Of a stretch of DNA of 54,426 nt, positions 16,248 through 24,685 are shown piece after piece. Source of the stretch: Actinomyces succiniciruminis. GTDB taxonomy: Bacteria > Actinomycetota > Actinomycetes > Actinomycetales > Actinomycetaceae. Where the stretch lies: NCBI RefSeq assembly GCF_900002405.1, contig NZ_LK995477.1, forward strand, positions 15,563 through 69,988. Direction: 5' to 3'. Position 1 is the first letter of the stretch, and each line of letters opens with the position of its first letter. A program made the translations under genes and the position numbers. A model generated the notes under the pieces. The model did no database searches. It was not told where the DNA came from and saw nothing but the letters and a program-made list of their open reading frames with translations.

Positions 16248-17363
16248 TCAGCGCCAGGCGCCGCGCCAGTACTGGATCGGCAGATACGCGGCCTGCCAGT
16301 CGTTCACGCCCAGCTCGTGAGCCCAGCGCACCGGCAGGTACGGGTCGCGCAGGGCCGCCCGCCCGGCGGCGACGGCATCGGCCAGGCCGGCCACCAGGAT
16401 CTGCTCCGCCTGCATGCCGGAGTCGATGATGCCGACGGCGACCACCTGCGGTTGCCCTCCGCCCGGCGTCGTCATGCCGTCCACGGCCTGCTTGACCCGG
16501 GCGGCGAAGGGCACCTGGTAGCCGGGGCCCGCCGGCACCTGGGCGGGCGCGTTCCCGCCGGTGGACACGTGCAGCACGTCCACGCCGGCCGCCACCAGCT
16601 GCCGCGCCAACTCGGCGGTGTCATCCCCGGTGATCCCGCCCTCGGTCCAGTCGGTGGCAGACAGGCGGATGTCGAGGACCTTGTCCTCCCCGATGGCCGC
16701 GCGCACCGCCCGAACCACCTCCAGGGCGAAGCGGCGCCGCCCCTCGGCGGAGCCGCCGTAGGCGTCGGTGCGGGTGTTGGACAGCGGCGAGAGGAACTGG
16801 TGGATCAGGTAGCCGTGGGCGCCGTGCAGTTCCACCACGTCGTAGCCGGCGGCTACGGCGCGGCGGGCGGCGTCGGCGAAGGCCTGCACGGTGTCGGCGA
16901 TCTCCGCGGTGGTCAGCGCGCGCGGCACCGCGTGGCCGGGGTAGGCCACCGCACTCGGCGCCACCAGATCCCAGTCGGGCAGGGTGCCGGAGCGGGCCCC
17001 CTCGACGTCGGGCCGCCACGGGGGCGTGCCCGCCTTACGGCCGCCGTGGCCCAGCTGCACGCCCGCCAGTGCGCCGCCGGCGTGGATCGCCTCGACGATG
17101 CGGCGGTGGCCGTCCACCTGGGCGTCGTCCCACAGGCCGAGGTCGTAGGGGGACAGGCGTCCCGCGGGAGTGACGCCGGTGGCCTCGACGATCACGGTGC
17201 CGAAGCCGCCCTGGGCGCGCGAGCCGTAGTGCACCACGTGCCAGTCGGTGGCGATGCCGTCCTGGTTCTCGACCGAGTACATGCACATGGGTGGGAGCCA
17301 GAGGCGGTTGCGGGCCGTGAGCCCGCGCAGAGAAAGGGGCTGAAGGAGCTGTGGATTCGCCAT
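16248..17363 (-). CDS. NADH:flavin oxidoreductase, old yellow enzyme (YqjM-like)
   Basis: A 371-residue TIM-barrel ene-reductase binding FMN, which reduces activated C=C bonds of enones and similar electrophiles using NAD(P)H. PPMCMYS (residues 24-30) carries the Cys typical of the YqjM subclass. VQLGHGGRK, the substrate-binding ELHGAHGYLIHQFLSPLSN and the FMN-phosphate region AGRAALRDP are all present. The full length matches the family. The ATG at 17363 has no Shine-Dalgarno but is preceded by TAGCGT with a six-base gap, suggesting leaderless transcription. It is a single gene, convergent with the M18 peptidase and divergent from the patatin gene. Confidence 0.92.
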   Translation of the reverse strand: MANPQLLQPLSLRGLTARNRLWLPPMCMYSVENQDGIATDWHVVHYGSRAQGGFGTVIVEATGVTPAGRLSPYDLGLWDDAQVDGHRRIVEAIHAGGALAGVQLGHGGRKAGTPPWRPDVEGARSGTLPDWDLVAPSAVAYPGHAVPRALTTAEIADTVQAFADAARRAVAAGYDVVELHGAHGYLIHQFLSPLSNTRTDAYGGSAEGRRRFALEVVRAVRAAIGEDKVLDIRLSATDWTEGGITGDDTAELARQLVAAGVDVLHVSTGGNAPAQVPAGPGYQVPFAARVKQAVDGMTTPGGGQPQVVAVGIIDSGMQAEQILVAGLADAVAAGRAALRDPYLPVRWAHELGVNDWQAAYLPIQYWRGAWR

Positions 17364-17369
17364 GGCGTC

Positions 17370-17375
17370 ACGCTA
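17370..17375 (-). promoter_or_regulatory. -10 hexamer TAGCGT, leaderless-type spacing
   Basis: TAGCGT, six bases (GACGCC), then the ATG of the old yellow enzyme. The identical hexamer and spacing precede the Nudix gene. Confidence 0.5.
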
Positions 17376-17456
17376 CGCGCGCCGACCGTCGACGGCCAGG
17401 GGTGCGGTCGGGATCACTGCCGCCCACCCACGCGGGCTCGATAGCCTTGGCACATC

Positions 17457-18404
17457 ATGACCACTTCCGCCCTCGCCCCCTCCCGCCCCGTCCCGTACGG
17501 CGACCCCGCGCACACGCCCGCCCCGATCACCCGGCGCGTCGACGACGTCGCCCTCGTATTCGAAGGCGGTGGCATGCGCGGCACCTACACCGCGGCGCTG
17601 GTGCAGGTGCTGCTGGAGGAGGGGCTGTTCTTCCCCTGGGTGGGCGGCATCTCCGCCGGCACGACCAACACCGTCAACATGGTCTCCCGCGACCTGTGGC
17701 GCACCCGTGAGGCCTTCGTCGGGCTGACCACCGACCCCGACGCGGGCGGGTGGGGCAGCTTCGCCCGCGGCCAGGGCTACTTCAACTCCGAGCACATCTA
17801 CCAGCACACCTCCCTGCCGGACGAGCTGTTCCCCTTCGACTGGGACACCTTCAAGTCCTCCGCGGCCACCGTGCGCCTGGGCGCCTTCCGCTGCGACACC
17901 GGCGAGGAGGTCTACTGGGGCCTGGAGGACATGGACGTCATGGAGGACCTGCTGGTGCGCTGCCAGGCCTCCTCATCCATGCCGGTGCTCATGCCCACCG
18001 TCCACATCGACGGCGTGCCCTACCTCGACGGGGCGCTCGGCCCCACCGGCGGTTTCCCCACCGACGCCGCCGCGGCCGACGGCTACGAGCGCATGCTCGT
18101 GGTCTCCACCCGGCCGGCCGGCTACCGCAAGCCCGCCGAGAAGCGCGCCGCCGCCTACCGGCGCATGTTCCGCAGGCAGCCGGAGGTTGCCGAGGCCATC
18201 ATCAACCGGCCCGACGGCTACAACCGCACCATTGAGGAGCTGGAGCAGGGGCGCCGCGAGGGGCGCGTCTACCTGTTCCAGCCCGACCGCATGGCGATCG
18301 AGAACGGTGAGCTGCGCTACGACCGCGTGGTGAGCGCCTACGAGGCCGGCCTGGCGCAGGCCCGCCGGGAGCTGCCCGACATCCTTGAATTCCTCGGGTT
18401 CTGA
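17457..18404 (+). CDS. patatin-like phospholipase (YjjU-like)
   Basis: A 315-residue patatin-family acyl hydrolase that would cleave phospholipid or other acyl esters with a Ser-Asp dyad. EGGGMRG (36-42) forms the oxyanion hole, GISAG (64-68) holds the nucleophile Ser66, and LDGAL near residue 190 carries the catalytic Asp. There is no signal peptide or membrane segment, so it is probably cytoplasmic. TAGCCT lies nine bases before the ATG at 17457 and no ribosome site is visible, so the leader is very short or absent. It is transcribed divergently from the old yellow enzyme gene. Confidence 0.88.
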   Translation: MTTSALAPSRPVPYGDPAHTPAPITRRVDDVALVFEGGGMRGTYTAALVQVLLEEGLFFPWVGGISAGTTNTVNMVSRDLWRTREAFVGLTTDPDAGGWGSFARGQGYFNSEHIYQHTSLPDELFPFDWDTFKSSAATVRLGAFRCDTGEEVYWGLEDMDVMEDLLVRCQASSSMPVLMPTVHIDGVPYLDGALGPTGGFPTDAAAADGYERMLVVSTRPAGYRKPAEKRAAAYRRMFRRQPEVAEAIINRPDGYNRTIEELEQGRREGRVYLFQPDRMAIENGELRYDRVVSAYEAGLAQARRELPDILEFLGF

Positions 18405-18428
18405 GCCCGACGGCGACCGCCGCCGGGC
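18405..18428 (+). terminator. hairpin after the patatin gene
   Basis: GCCCG and CGGGC, then CGGC and GCCG, pair around a GACC loop with one mismatch, starting immediately after the stop codon. Confidence 0.45.
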
Positions 18429-18552
18429 GGTGGACGACGACGCTGTGACAATGTCAACGTCTGGTTTCGTTGGCGTCACGAATGAGGTCATGCTGTTCTT
18501 GGGGCTCGTACCGCCCAAACCCGGGCGGGCCACGGCCTGAATGGAGACATCT

Positions 18553-19119
18553 ATGACCAATAAGCCCAAGATCGGGATCGTGCTCGGCTCGGTGCGGGAG
18601 GTTCGCCTCGGCGAGCAGATCGCCCAGTGGGTGCTTGAGCACGCGCGCGCCCGCGGCGACGCCGACTACACCATCATCGACGTCAAGTCCTTCGACCTGC
18701 CCCTGTTCACCTCGCAGGTTCCGCCAATGATGGCGAACAAGCAGTATGACGACCCGCGGGTGCAGGCCTGGTCAGACGCCATCGACTCCCAGGACGGCTT
18801 CGTGTTCGTCACCTCCGAGTACGACCACGGCATCCCCGGCGCCTTCAAGAACGCCACCGATCACCTGTTCTCCGAGTTCCAGAACAAGACCGTCGGCTTC
18901 GTCGGCTACTCCGGCGACGGCGCCATCCGGGCGGTCGAGCAGTGGCGCACGGTCCTGGGCAGTTGGAGCATGCACGTGGTCTACCCGCCGGTGCAGCTGA
19001 TCCTCGTCACGGACACTACGGCGGACATGGCCACCTTCACCCCCGTGGACCGGCGCGACGTCCAGTTGGCCGAGACCCTCGACGCCGTCGTCGCCTCCAT
19101 CGCCGCCCGTCAGGGCTGA
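18553..19119 (+). CDS. NADPH-dependent FMN reductase (flavodoxin-fold)
   Basis: A 188-residue flavodoxin-like reductase that would reduce FMN, quinones or azo compounds with NAD(P)H. The phosphate-binding loop GSVREVRLGEQI is at the N-terminus and the family motif SEYDHGIPGAFKNATDHL near residue 80. The ATG at 18553 is chosen over an in-frame ATG at 18541 because GGAGA lies seven bases before the former and inside the latter's first codons. The last ten bases overlap the end of the convergent Nudix gene. It is a single gene with its own promoter region. Confidence 0.9.
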   Translation: MTNKPKIGIVLGSVREVRLGEQIAQWVLEHARARGDADYTIIDVKSFDLPLFTSQVPPMMANKQYDDPRVQAWSDAIDSQDGFVFVTSEYDHGIPGAFKNATDHLFSEFQNKTVGFVGYSGDGAIRAVEQWRTVLGSWSMHVVYPPVQLILVTDTTADMATFTPVDRRDVQLAETLDAVVASIAARQG

Positions 19120-19754
19120 GACGCGCCGGGCCTGCCCGCGAAGCCGAAGGTGGTGATCGCGGGCACGGGCCGGCCGCCGTCGAGCGCCGCGGCCAGCAGC
19201 CGCAGGACCTTCAGTTCGTGCGGCGGGACCGGCTCGGGCAGTGCGTCCAGCGCAAACCACCTCAGGGCGCCGGACTTGTCCGGCTCCTGGATGTTGGGTG
19301 TGCCGCGCCAGCGAGTCAGGGTGAAGAAGAAGTCCGCCCGCTGCTCGAGGGCCGGCCCGCCGACGGCGTTGCTGCGGTGCATGGCGGTGAGCGGCATCAG
19401 GTCGCCGGGGGCGACGTCCAAGCCCAGCTCCTCGGCGCCTTCCCGCACGGCCGCCGCGGTCACCGACTCGCCGGGCTCGACGTGCCCCGCGATCCCGGCG
19501 GCCCAGTGCCCGTCCATGAAGCCGGTGTTGCGGCGCAGCTGCAGCAGTACCTCGGTAGCGGCGGCGCCGTGAGGCCAGCCGGCAGGGGAGCGGGGCGCGC
19601 GGTCGACGCCGACGGGATGGCCGGCGCCGAGTGCCTCCGTGGCCATGGCTGTGGAGGCGTCCTTTCGGGGACGCAGCAACAGCACGTAGGCGGCGGGCAC
19701 GAGCGCGAAGGGCGCGGCGTCGTCGGGGCCGGCAGGGCGGGGGAGAGCGGGCAT
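19110..19754 (-). CDS. Nudix hydrolase
   Basis: A 214-residue protein with a canonical Nudix box starting GHVEPGES, continuing to REGAEELGL (G-x5-E-x7-R-E-x2-E-E-x-G-L), in the middle of the chain. It hydrolyses a nucleoside diphosphate linked to another moiety, and the substrate cannot be told from sequence. The ATG at 19754 is preceded by TAGCGT and six bases with no ribosome site, as in the old yellow enzyme gene. The C-terminal extension after the domain (LPEPVPPHELKVLRLL) is ordinary. Ten bases of its 3' end overlap the FMN reductase gene. Confidence 0.88.
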   Translation of the reverse strand: MPALPRPAGPDDAAPFALVPAAYVLLLRPRKDASTAMATEALGAGHPVGVDRAPRSPAGWPHGAAATEVLLQLRRNTGFMDGHWAAGIAGHVEPGESVTAAAVREGAEELGLDVAPGDLMPLTAMHRSNAVGGPALEQRADFFFTLTRWRGTPNIQEPDKSGALRWFALDALPEPVPPHELKVLRLLAAALDGGRPVPAITTFGFAGRPGASQP

Positions 19755-19760
19755 GCCAGC

Positions 19761-19766
19761 ACGCTA
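19761..19766 (-). promoter_or_regulatory. -10 hexamer TAGCGT, leaderless-type spacing
   Basis: TAGCGT, six bases (GCTGGC), then the ATG of the Nudix gene. Confidence 0.5.
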
Positions 19767-19934
19767 GCGCAGCGCTGCGGCCTCGTGGCATTCACGCCGG
19801 AGCCCTACGGGGTACACAGGCGGCACATAACTGGGATCACCAGACTGGTCGGCGACCAGCAAGCCGATGCCGCGGCGGCGGTGGAACATGCGCACCGTCG
19901 TCGGGCGCCGGCAGCACACCTGAAGGAGATCCCC

Positions 19935-21263
19935 ATGCGTCTCAGCCGTACCACCGAATACACCGCCGACCTCGACGACGACCGCTTCTGCATGCGGCGC
20001 CGCTCCGTGCTGCTGGGCGGACTCGGCCTGGCCACGGTCGGCGTGCTGACGGCCTGCGGCCCCTCCAACGACTCCGCCTCCACCGCCACAGCCACCACCG
20101 AGGCGGCCGCCGACGCGGACACCACCGCCACCTCCGCCGACGTGGAGGCCGCCGTCGGCCCGGAGTACCACGAGGCATCCGAGTCGAACACCGCCCTGTC
20201 GGGCGGTTCCTGGACCGGCTCGATCGGCGACAAGGAGATCACCCTGAGCGGCGCCTACCTCGTCGACGGCATCGCGGCCACCATCGACGGCGGCACCTTC
20301 GAATCCGCCAGCGGCGACGAGACCGTCTTCCTGGTCGTCAACGGCGGCAGCCTCACCGTCACCAACGCCCGCGTCAACAAGTCGGGCGACGCCTCCACCG
20401 ACGGCGAGCACGGCGTGGACGACTCCTACAGCTTCTACGGGCTCAACTCCGCGATCGTGGTCGTCGGTGAGGGCAGCAGCGCCAGCATCGACCAGACCAC
20501 GCTGACCACCGACGCCTCCGGCGCCAACGCCGTCGTCGCCACCGACGGCGCCACGGCCGAGGTCACCGCCTCCGCCATCGCCACCACCGGCGAGTCCTCC
20601 CGCGGCCTGCACGCCACCTACGCCGGGGCGATCACCGGCGCCAACCTGACCATCACCACCGAGGGCGCCCACTGCGCCGCCGTCGCCACCGACCGCGGCT
20701 CCGGCACCGTGACGGTGGACGGCACGAACACCTTCACCACCGCCGGCGACGGCTCGCCCTGCATCTACTCCACCGGTGAGATCACCGTCTCCGGCCTGAC
20801 CGGCACCTCCGGTCAGGGGCAGGCGATCGTGGTCGAGGGCAAGAACCACGCCACCGTCTCCGATTCGACGTTCACCACCGACTCGGAGACCGCCGGCGTC
20901 ATGCTGTACCAGTCCATGTCCGGGGACGCCGCCGACTCCGACGCCGCCACCGAGACCTCCACCCTCGCCCTGACGAATGTGTCGTTGACCTGCAGCCGGG
21001 ACGTGCCCATCCTCTACGTCACCAACACCACCGCCGAGGCCACGCTCACCGGCTGCACACTGGAGACCACCGGCGGCCTGGCCACCGCCGACGAGGACCG
21101 CTGGGGCAATTCCGGCTCTAACGGCGGCACCCTGACCCTCACCCTGGACGCAACCAGCTTCGATGGCGCCATCACCGCCGGGAGCACCTCCGCCATCACC
21201 GTCAACACCACCAACGGCGGCACCGCCACCGGCACCACGTCCGGCGACGTCACCGTCTCCTGA
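19935..21263 (+). CDS. Tat-type lipoprotein with predicted right-handed beta-helix
   Basis: A 442-residue exported protein. MRRRSVLLGGLGL followed by LTAC (Cys41) is a twin-arginine signal with a lipobox, preceded by a 19-residue N-terminal tail. The ribosome site AAGGAGAT before 19935 supports the longer start over Met20. The mature part is an Ala/Thr/Glu-rich linker (44-80) and then repeating short strands with Thr/Ser/Asp/Gly/Asn, such as ITLSGAYLVDGI, LTVTNARV and ITVSGLTGTS, the pattern of a parallel beta-helix. Such proteins can be adhesins, polysaccharide-binding proteins or lyases, and no catalytic site is evident. It stands alone between convergent and co-directional single genes. 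Confidence 0.78.
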   Translation: MRLSRTTEYTADLDDDRFCMRRRSVLLGGLGLATVGVLTACGPSNDSASTATATTEAAADADTTATSADVEAAVGPEYHEASESNTALSGGSWTGSIGDKEITLSGAYLVDGIAATIDGGTFESASGDETVFLVVNGGSLTVTNARVNKSGDASTDGEHGVDDSYSFYGLNSAIVVVGEGSSASIDQTTLTTDASGANAVVATDGATAEVTASAIATTGESSRGLHATYAGAITGANLTITTEGAHCAAVATDRGSGTVTVDGTNTFTTAGDGSPCIYSTGEITVSGLTGTSGQGQAIVVEGKNHATVSDSTFTTDSETAGVMLYQSMSGDAADSDAATETSTLALTNVSLTCSRDVPILYVTNTTAEATLTGCTLETTGGLATADEDRWGNSGSNGGTLTLTLDATSFDGAITAGSTSAITVNTTNGGTATGTTSGDVTVS

Positions 21264-21293
21264 CGCCGCGGTTCGCAGGGCCCCTTGCGGCGT
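21263..21293 (+). terminator. hairpin after the beta-helix lipoprotein gene
   Basis: ACGCCGC (21263-21269) pairs with GCGGCGT (21287-21293), with an inner GGGCCC. It begins at the stop codon. Confidence 0.4.
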
Positions 21294-21316
21294 GTGTGGC
21301 GCGCTTGAGGCCGGCA

Positions 21317-21444
21317 CTTGTCATGGAATGCACCTCTTTCTGCGTCTGCTTCCTGAGGGGTCTCCGCGCTCACCGCAGAATCATGCGACTCGATGCGGCG
21401 CGCCAGGGGCGGTTGCGGTTGAAAGTGGTGCATTCCGTGACAGG
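21317..21444. repeat. intergenic inverted-repeat element, about 128 bp
   Basis: The outer arms 21317-21340 and 21421-21444 match at 21 of 24 positions, sharing the core GGAATGCACC. A smaller pair TTCTGCG/CGCAGAA lies inside the left half. The layout resembles the 126-bp element at 14533-14658, although the sequences differ. Confidence 0.55.
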
Positions 21445-21632
21445 CGTACCTCGTCTAGCGGCCGCGGTGTGCCGCGGGTACCGGCGTGGGCGTGTAAGCG
21501 GCGGTTGCACGGGCGAGTGGGGAAGGCCTTTGACGTGTGGGCTAGCCATTAATAGGGAATTGGAGGAATCCCACAAGTTGCGCTCGCGGATCCGAGCGGC
21601 AAACGGCGGTGCGTTGCGGGCCCTCGCGCCTC

Positions 21633-21638
21633 TACGGT
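21633..21638 (+). promoter_or_regulatory. -10 hexamer TACGGT, leaderless-type spacing
   Basis: TACGGT, six bases (GGTGGC), then the ATG of bioY. Confidence 0.5.
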
Positions 21639-21644
21639 GGTGGC

Positions 21645-22238
21645 ATGAGCACAAACATGCGCCCTGCCGTCCGCTCCAGCACCGCTCCCGCCGCGGTGCC
21701 CCTGGCCCGCCGCGTCGCCCGCGAGGCGGCGCTCATCATCGGTGGCGCCGCCGCCATCGCCCTGATCGGTCAGATCGCCCTGCCACTGCCCTTCACCCCG
21801 GTGCCGGTCACCCTCGGCACACTGGCCGCCCTCGGCGTGGGCGGCGTGCTCGGCTCCCGGCGCGGCCTGGCGGCCGTGGCCCTGTTCGCCGCGGCGGCCG
21901 CCCTCGGAGCCCCGGTGCTCGCGGGCTGGAGCGGCGGTATCACCGCCTCCTTCGGGTACGTGCTTGGCTACGGGCTCGCCGCGCTGCTCGCCGGCCGCGC
22001 CGGAACGGTCGCCGTGGGCCGCGGTACGCCGGCGGTCCTGCGGGCGGCGGCGGTGCGCGTGGGACTCATGCTCGCGGCCTCCGCGCTGGTGTATGTGCCC
22101 GGCCTGCTGTGGCTCAAGGCCGCAACCGGCGCGCCGTGGAGCGCGGTGTTCGTCATGGGGTTGGCGCCGTTCGTGGTGGGTGACCTGCTGAAGTCCTTCG
22201 CGGCCGCCTTCGTGGTCCGCCCGGAGGCGCTGCGCTGA
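21645..22238 (+). CDS. bioY: BioY biotin transporter, ECF substrate-binding component
   Basis: A 197-residue membrane protein with about six hydrophobic segments. QIALPLPFTPVPVTLGTL near residue 45-62 is the BioY signature. The protein captures biotin and either works alone or with a shared ECF energising module. No ecfA or ecfT gene is in the window, so it is solitary here. ATG 21645 is supported by the -10-like TACGGT six bases upstream. An upstream in-frame start would read through non-coding-style sequence. Confidence 0.9.
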   Translation: MSTNMRPAVRSSTAPAAVPLARRVAREAALIIGGAAAIALIGQIALPLPFTPVPVTLGTLAALGVGGVLGSRRGLAAVALFAAAAALGAPVLAGWSGGITASFGYVLGYGLAALLAGRAGTVAVGRGTPAVLRAAAVRVGLMLAASALVYVPGLLWLKAATGAPWSAVFVMGLAPFVVGDLLKSFAAAFVVRPEALR

Positions 22239-22304
22239 CTCGCCCCACTCCAGGATCCTGAGACCGGCCGTTCGCATTACGGTTGGCAGCGATAGGACTG
22301 AATC

Positions 22305-23306
22305 ATGACCTCCCCAGCGCAAACCCCCAGTTCCTCCCAACCCGCCGACCCGACGCCGGCTCCCCGCCGCAACGACGAGGACCGCTCGGCCTACATCGCC
22401 GTCACGGTCTTCCCCTTGCTGATCCTGCTGGCCTTCGCCGCCGCGATGCTCGCCCCCGAGGCGCTCAGCCCGCTGTCCGCCGGCACCAACTACGCCCTGG
22501 GCATCATCATGTTCGGCATGGGCCTGACCCTGACGGTCCCCGACTTCGCCCTGGTGGTGCGCCGCCCCCTGCCGGTGCTGGTGGGGGTGGCCGCCCAGTT
22601 CGTGGTCATGCCCCTCATCGCCTGGACCCTGACCCGCATCTTCCAACTGGACCCGGCCCTGGCCGCCGGCGTCATCCTGGTCGGCTGTGCCCCCGGCGGC
22701 ACCTCCTCCAACGTCATCTCCTACCTCTCCCGCGGTGATGTGGCGCTGTCGGTGACCATGACCTCGATCTCCACGCTGCTGGCCCCGCTGCTCACACCCC
22801 TGCTCACCCAGTGGCTTGCCGGCCAGTACATGCCCGTCGACGCCGGCTCCATGGCCATGTCGATCGTGAAGATCGTGCTGGTGCCCGTCATCGGCGGCCT
22901 GCTGATTCGTGCCTTCCTGGGCCGCTTCGTGGAGCCGCTGCTGCCCGCGATGCCCTGGATCTCCGTGCTCGGCATCTGCTACGTGGTGATCGCCGTGGTC
23001 TCCGGCTCCGCCGACAAGATCGCCTCCGCCGGAGCGCTGGTGCTGCTGGTGGTCGCCCTGCACAACTGCCTGGGCTACCTGCTCGGCTACGTGATCGGCC
23101 GGGTGACCAGCCACGACGAGAAGGCCTCGCGCACCACCGCCATTGAGGTCGGCATGCAGAACTCCGGCCTGGCCGCCGGTCTCGCCGCCCAGTACTTCAC
23201 TGCGGAGGCCGCCCTGCCCGGCGCGGTCTTCTCCATCTGGCACAACCTCTCCGGCGCCGTGGTGGCGGCCCTGTTCCGCCGCCGGGACGCCCGCGCCGCC
23301 AACTGA
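22305..23306 (+). CDS. bile acid:sodium symporter family protein (PanS-like)
   Basis: A 333-residue polytopic membrane protein of the BASS family, about ten hydrophobic helices after a hydrophilic Pro/Ser-rich N-terminus. The crossover motifs VGCAPGGTSSNVISYLSRGD (about 125-145) and EVGMQNSGLAAGLA (about 280) are typical of the PanS branch, which transports pantoate, pantothenate or other organic anions with sodium. AGGA lies seven bases before the ATG. It is followed by a strong hairpin and is a single gene 66 bases after bioY, so the two may be cotranscribed as vitamin-related transporters. The substrate is an inference. Confidence 0.88.
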   Translation: MTSPAQTPSSSQPADPTPAPRRNDEDRSAYIAVTVFPLLILLAFAAAMLAPEALSPLSAGTNYALGIIMFGMGLTLTVPDFALVVRRPLPVLVGVAAQFVVMPLIAWTLTRIFQLDPALAAGVILVGCAPGGTSSNVISYLSRGDVALSVTMTSISTLLAPLLTPLLTQWLAGQYMPVDAGSMAMSIVKIVLVPVIGGLLIRAFLGRFVEPLLPAMPWISVLGICYVVIAVVSGSADKIASAGALVLLVVALHNCLGYLLGYVIGRVTSHDEKASRTTAIEVGMQNSGLAAGLAAQYFTAEAALPGAVFSIWHNLSGAVVAALFRRRDARAAN

Positions 23307-23720
23307 GACCTCGCCCGACGACGGCGTGTGCCCGCCCACTGCCGCGGGCGCACGCCGTGGCCTCGCGCGGAGGCGATGGTTCACGGCTGGGCGCTCGCGG
23401 ATTCCCCGGAGCGGGCGGCGGGTTCGCCTGCGAGTAGTCCGGTTCCGGGGCCTGCCGCCGGACCAGCGGCAGGAATGTGGCAGAGGTTACTCGCACGGCC
23501 GGTAGTGGCCGGTTCTGCGCCGTCCATCGTTGGACATAACCCCCGGCCTTGACGTCCTGGGTGTCAGGGGCGTTTCGAAATGCGGGTATCGTGAGACGGT
23601 CCGTTCGGTCCCAAGGTCGCCCGCGGGTGGCTGCGTCTGGGCGGCACTGTCCGTAGCCGCACCGGAATCGGCTCCCACGCGGGGCCCGGCCCTCCGGCGG
23701 CCCGCCAAAGAGAAGACCGC
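23307..23720. other. 414-base gap before the ABC importer operon
   Basis: It contains the hairpin at 23321-23358. TTGACG at 23549 and TATCGT at 23587 are hexamer-like but are spaced 32 bases apart and do not make a standard promoter. No gene is supported. Confidence 0.5.
23321..23358 (+). terminator. strong hairpin after the PanS-like gene
   Basis: A 15-bp stem, ACGGCGTGTGCCCGC (23321-23335) with GCGGGCGCACGCCGT (23344-23358), has one mismatch position and an 8-base loop. There is no T-tract. Confidence 0.65.
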
Positions 23721-24680
23721 ATGTTTCCGTACCTAATGCGCAGGCTCGCTAACTACGCGATCCTGTTGTTCATAGCGACGTCGCTGGCGTACTTGCTGGC
23801 ATCAGCGTCCTTGGACCCCGCCAACAACTGGAACCGCGAGGATACGACGCTGAACTGGGATGCGATCAACGCCGCTCTCGTCCAGTACAACATCAGTTCA
23901 GACCTACCGGTATGGAGCCGCTACGTCACCTGGCTCCGCGAGGTAGTCACCTCCTGGAATTGGGGTATGACGCCGAAGGGCGAGTCGGTCAACGCGTTGC
24001 TGGGAACGAAGATTGCGGTCTCGGTTCGGCTGGTGTTCCTGGGAGCCGTGATCGGTATGGTCGGCGGTGTGGCTCTGGGCGCCTGGACGGCGACTCGTCA
24101 GTACAAGCTCTCCGATCGGACGGTGTCGCTGCTGGCCATGATCCTGATCTCGACGCCGGCGATGGTGTTGGCGATCCTCCTGCAGGTGCTCGCCGTCCAC
24201 ATCAACCGGACCACCGGCTACCAGATTTTTGAGTTCACCGGCGAGGGTGAGGGCTTCCTGGGACGGGCGCAGCACCTGCTGCTACCGACGCTTTCCATGT
24301 CCTTGGGCTCGATCGCCTCCTACTCCCGCTACCAGCGCAACCTCATGCTCGACACCCTCGGTGCGGACTACGTGCGCACCGCGCGCGCCAAGGGGCTGCG
24401 CAAGCACCAGGCAGCCACCCGTCACGCCCTGCGCACCGCTCTGATTCCCATGGCCACCTACTTCGCATTCGCCATGGCCGGCCTGTTCACCGGTGCGGTC
24501 ATCACCGAGCGCGTCTACGGCTGGCACGGCATGGGCGAATACTCCATCAGCTCGATCTCGAGCTACGACATCAACGGCATCACGGCCGTAGTCGCGTTTT
24601 CCGGCCTGTGCACGTTGACCGGCGCGTTGCTGTCCGATGTCTTCGTCGCGATCGTTGACCCACGGGTGAGAGTGAGCTGA
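23721..24680 (+). CDS. peptide-type ABC transporter permease (OppB/DppB family)
   Basis: A 319-residue membrane permease of a dipeptide/oligopeptide/nickel-type importer, starting MFPYLMRRLANYAILLFIAT with the first helix. The cytoplasmic coupling loop DYVRTARAKGLRKHQATR (about residues 214-232) contacts the ATPase. First gene of a four- or five-gene operon (permease, permease, fused ATPase, binding protein, PH-domain protein). Third-position GC is slightly lower than in neighbours. The extracytoplasmic loop after helix 1 is long (DPANNWNREDTTLNW). The transported ligand is unknown. Confidence 0.88.
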   Translation: MFPYLMRRLANYAILLFIATSLAYLLASASLDPANNWNREDTTLNWDAINAALVQYNISSDLPVWSRYVTWLREVVTSWNWGMTPKGESVNALLGTKIAVSVRLVFLGAVIGMVGGVALGAWTATRQYKLSDRTVSLLAMILISTPAMVLAILLQVLAVHINRTTGYQIFEFTGEGEGFLGRAQHLLLPTLSMSLGSIASYSRYQRNLMLDTLGADYVRTARAKGLRKHQAATRHALRTALIPMATYFAFAMAGLFTGAVITERVYGWHGMGEYSISSISSYDINGITAVVAFSGLCTLTGALLSDVFVAIVDPRVRVS

Positions 24681-24685
24681 CCGAC

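Larger units (their letters stand above)
21264..21644. other. 381-base gap with an inverted-repeat element
   Basis: No gene is supported on either strand. It contains the end of the hairpin above, the inverted repeat at 21317-21444, and the bioY promoter at its right end. Confidence 0.6.

Noticed and set aside
23549-23592. TTGACG and TATCGT as a promoter for the ABC importer operon
   Set aside because: The spacing of 32 bases is far outside the usual range.
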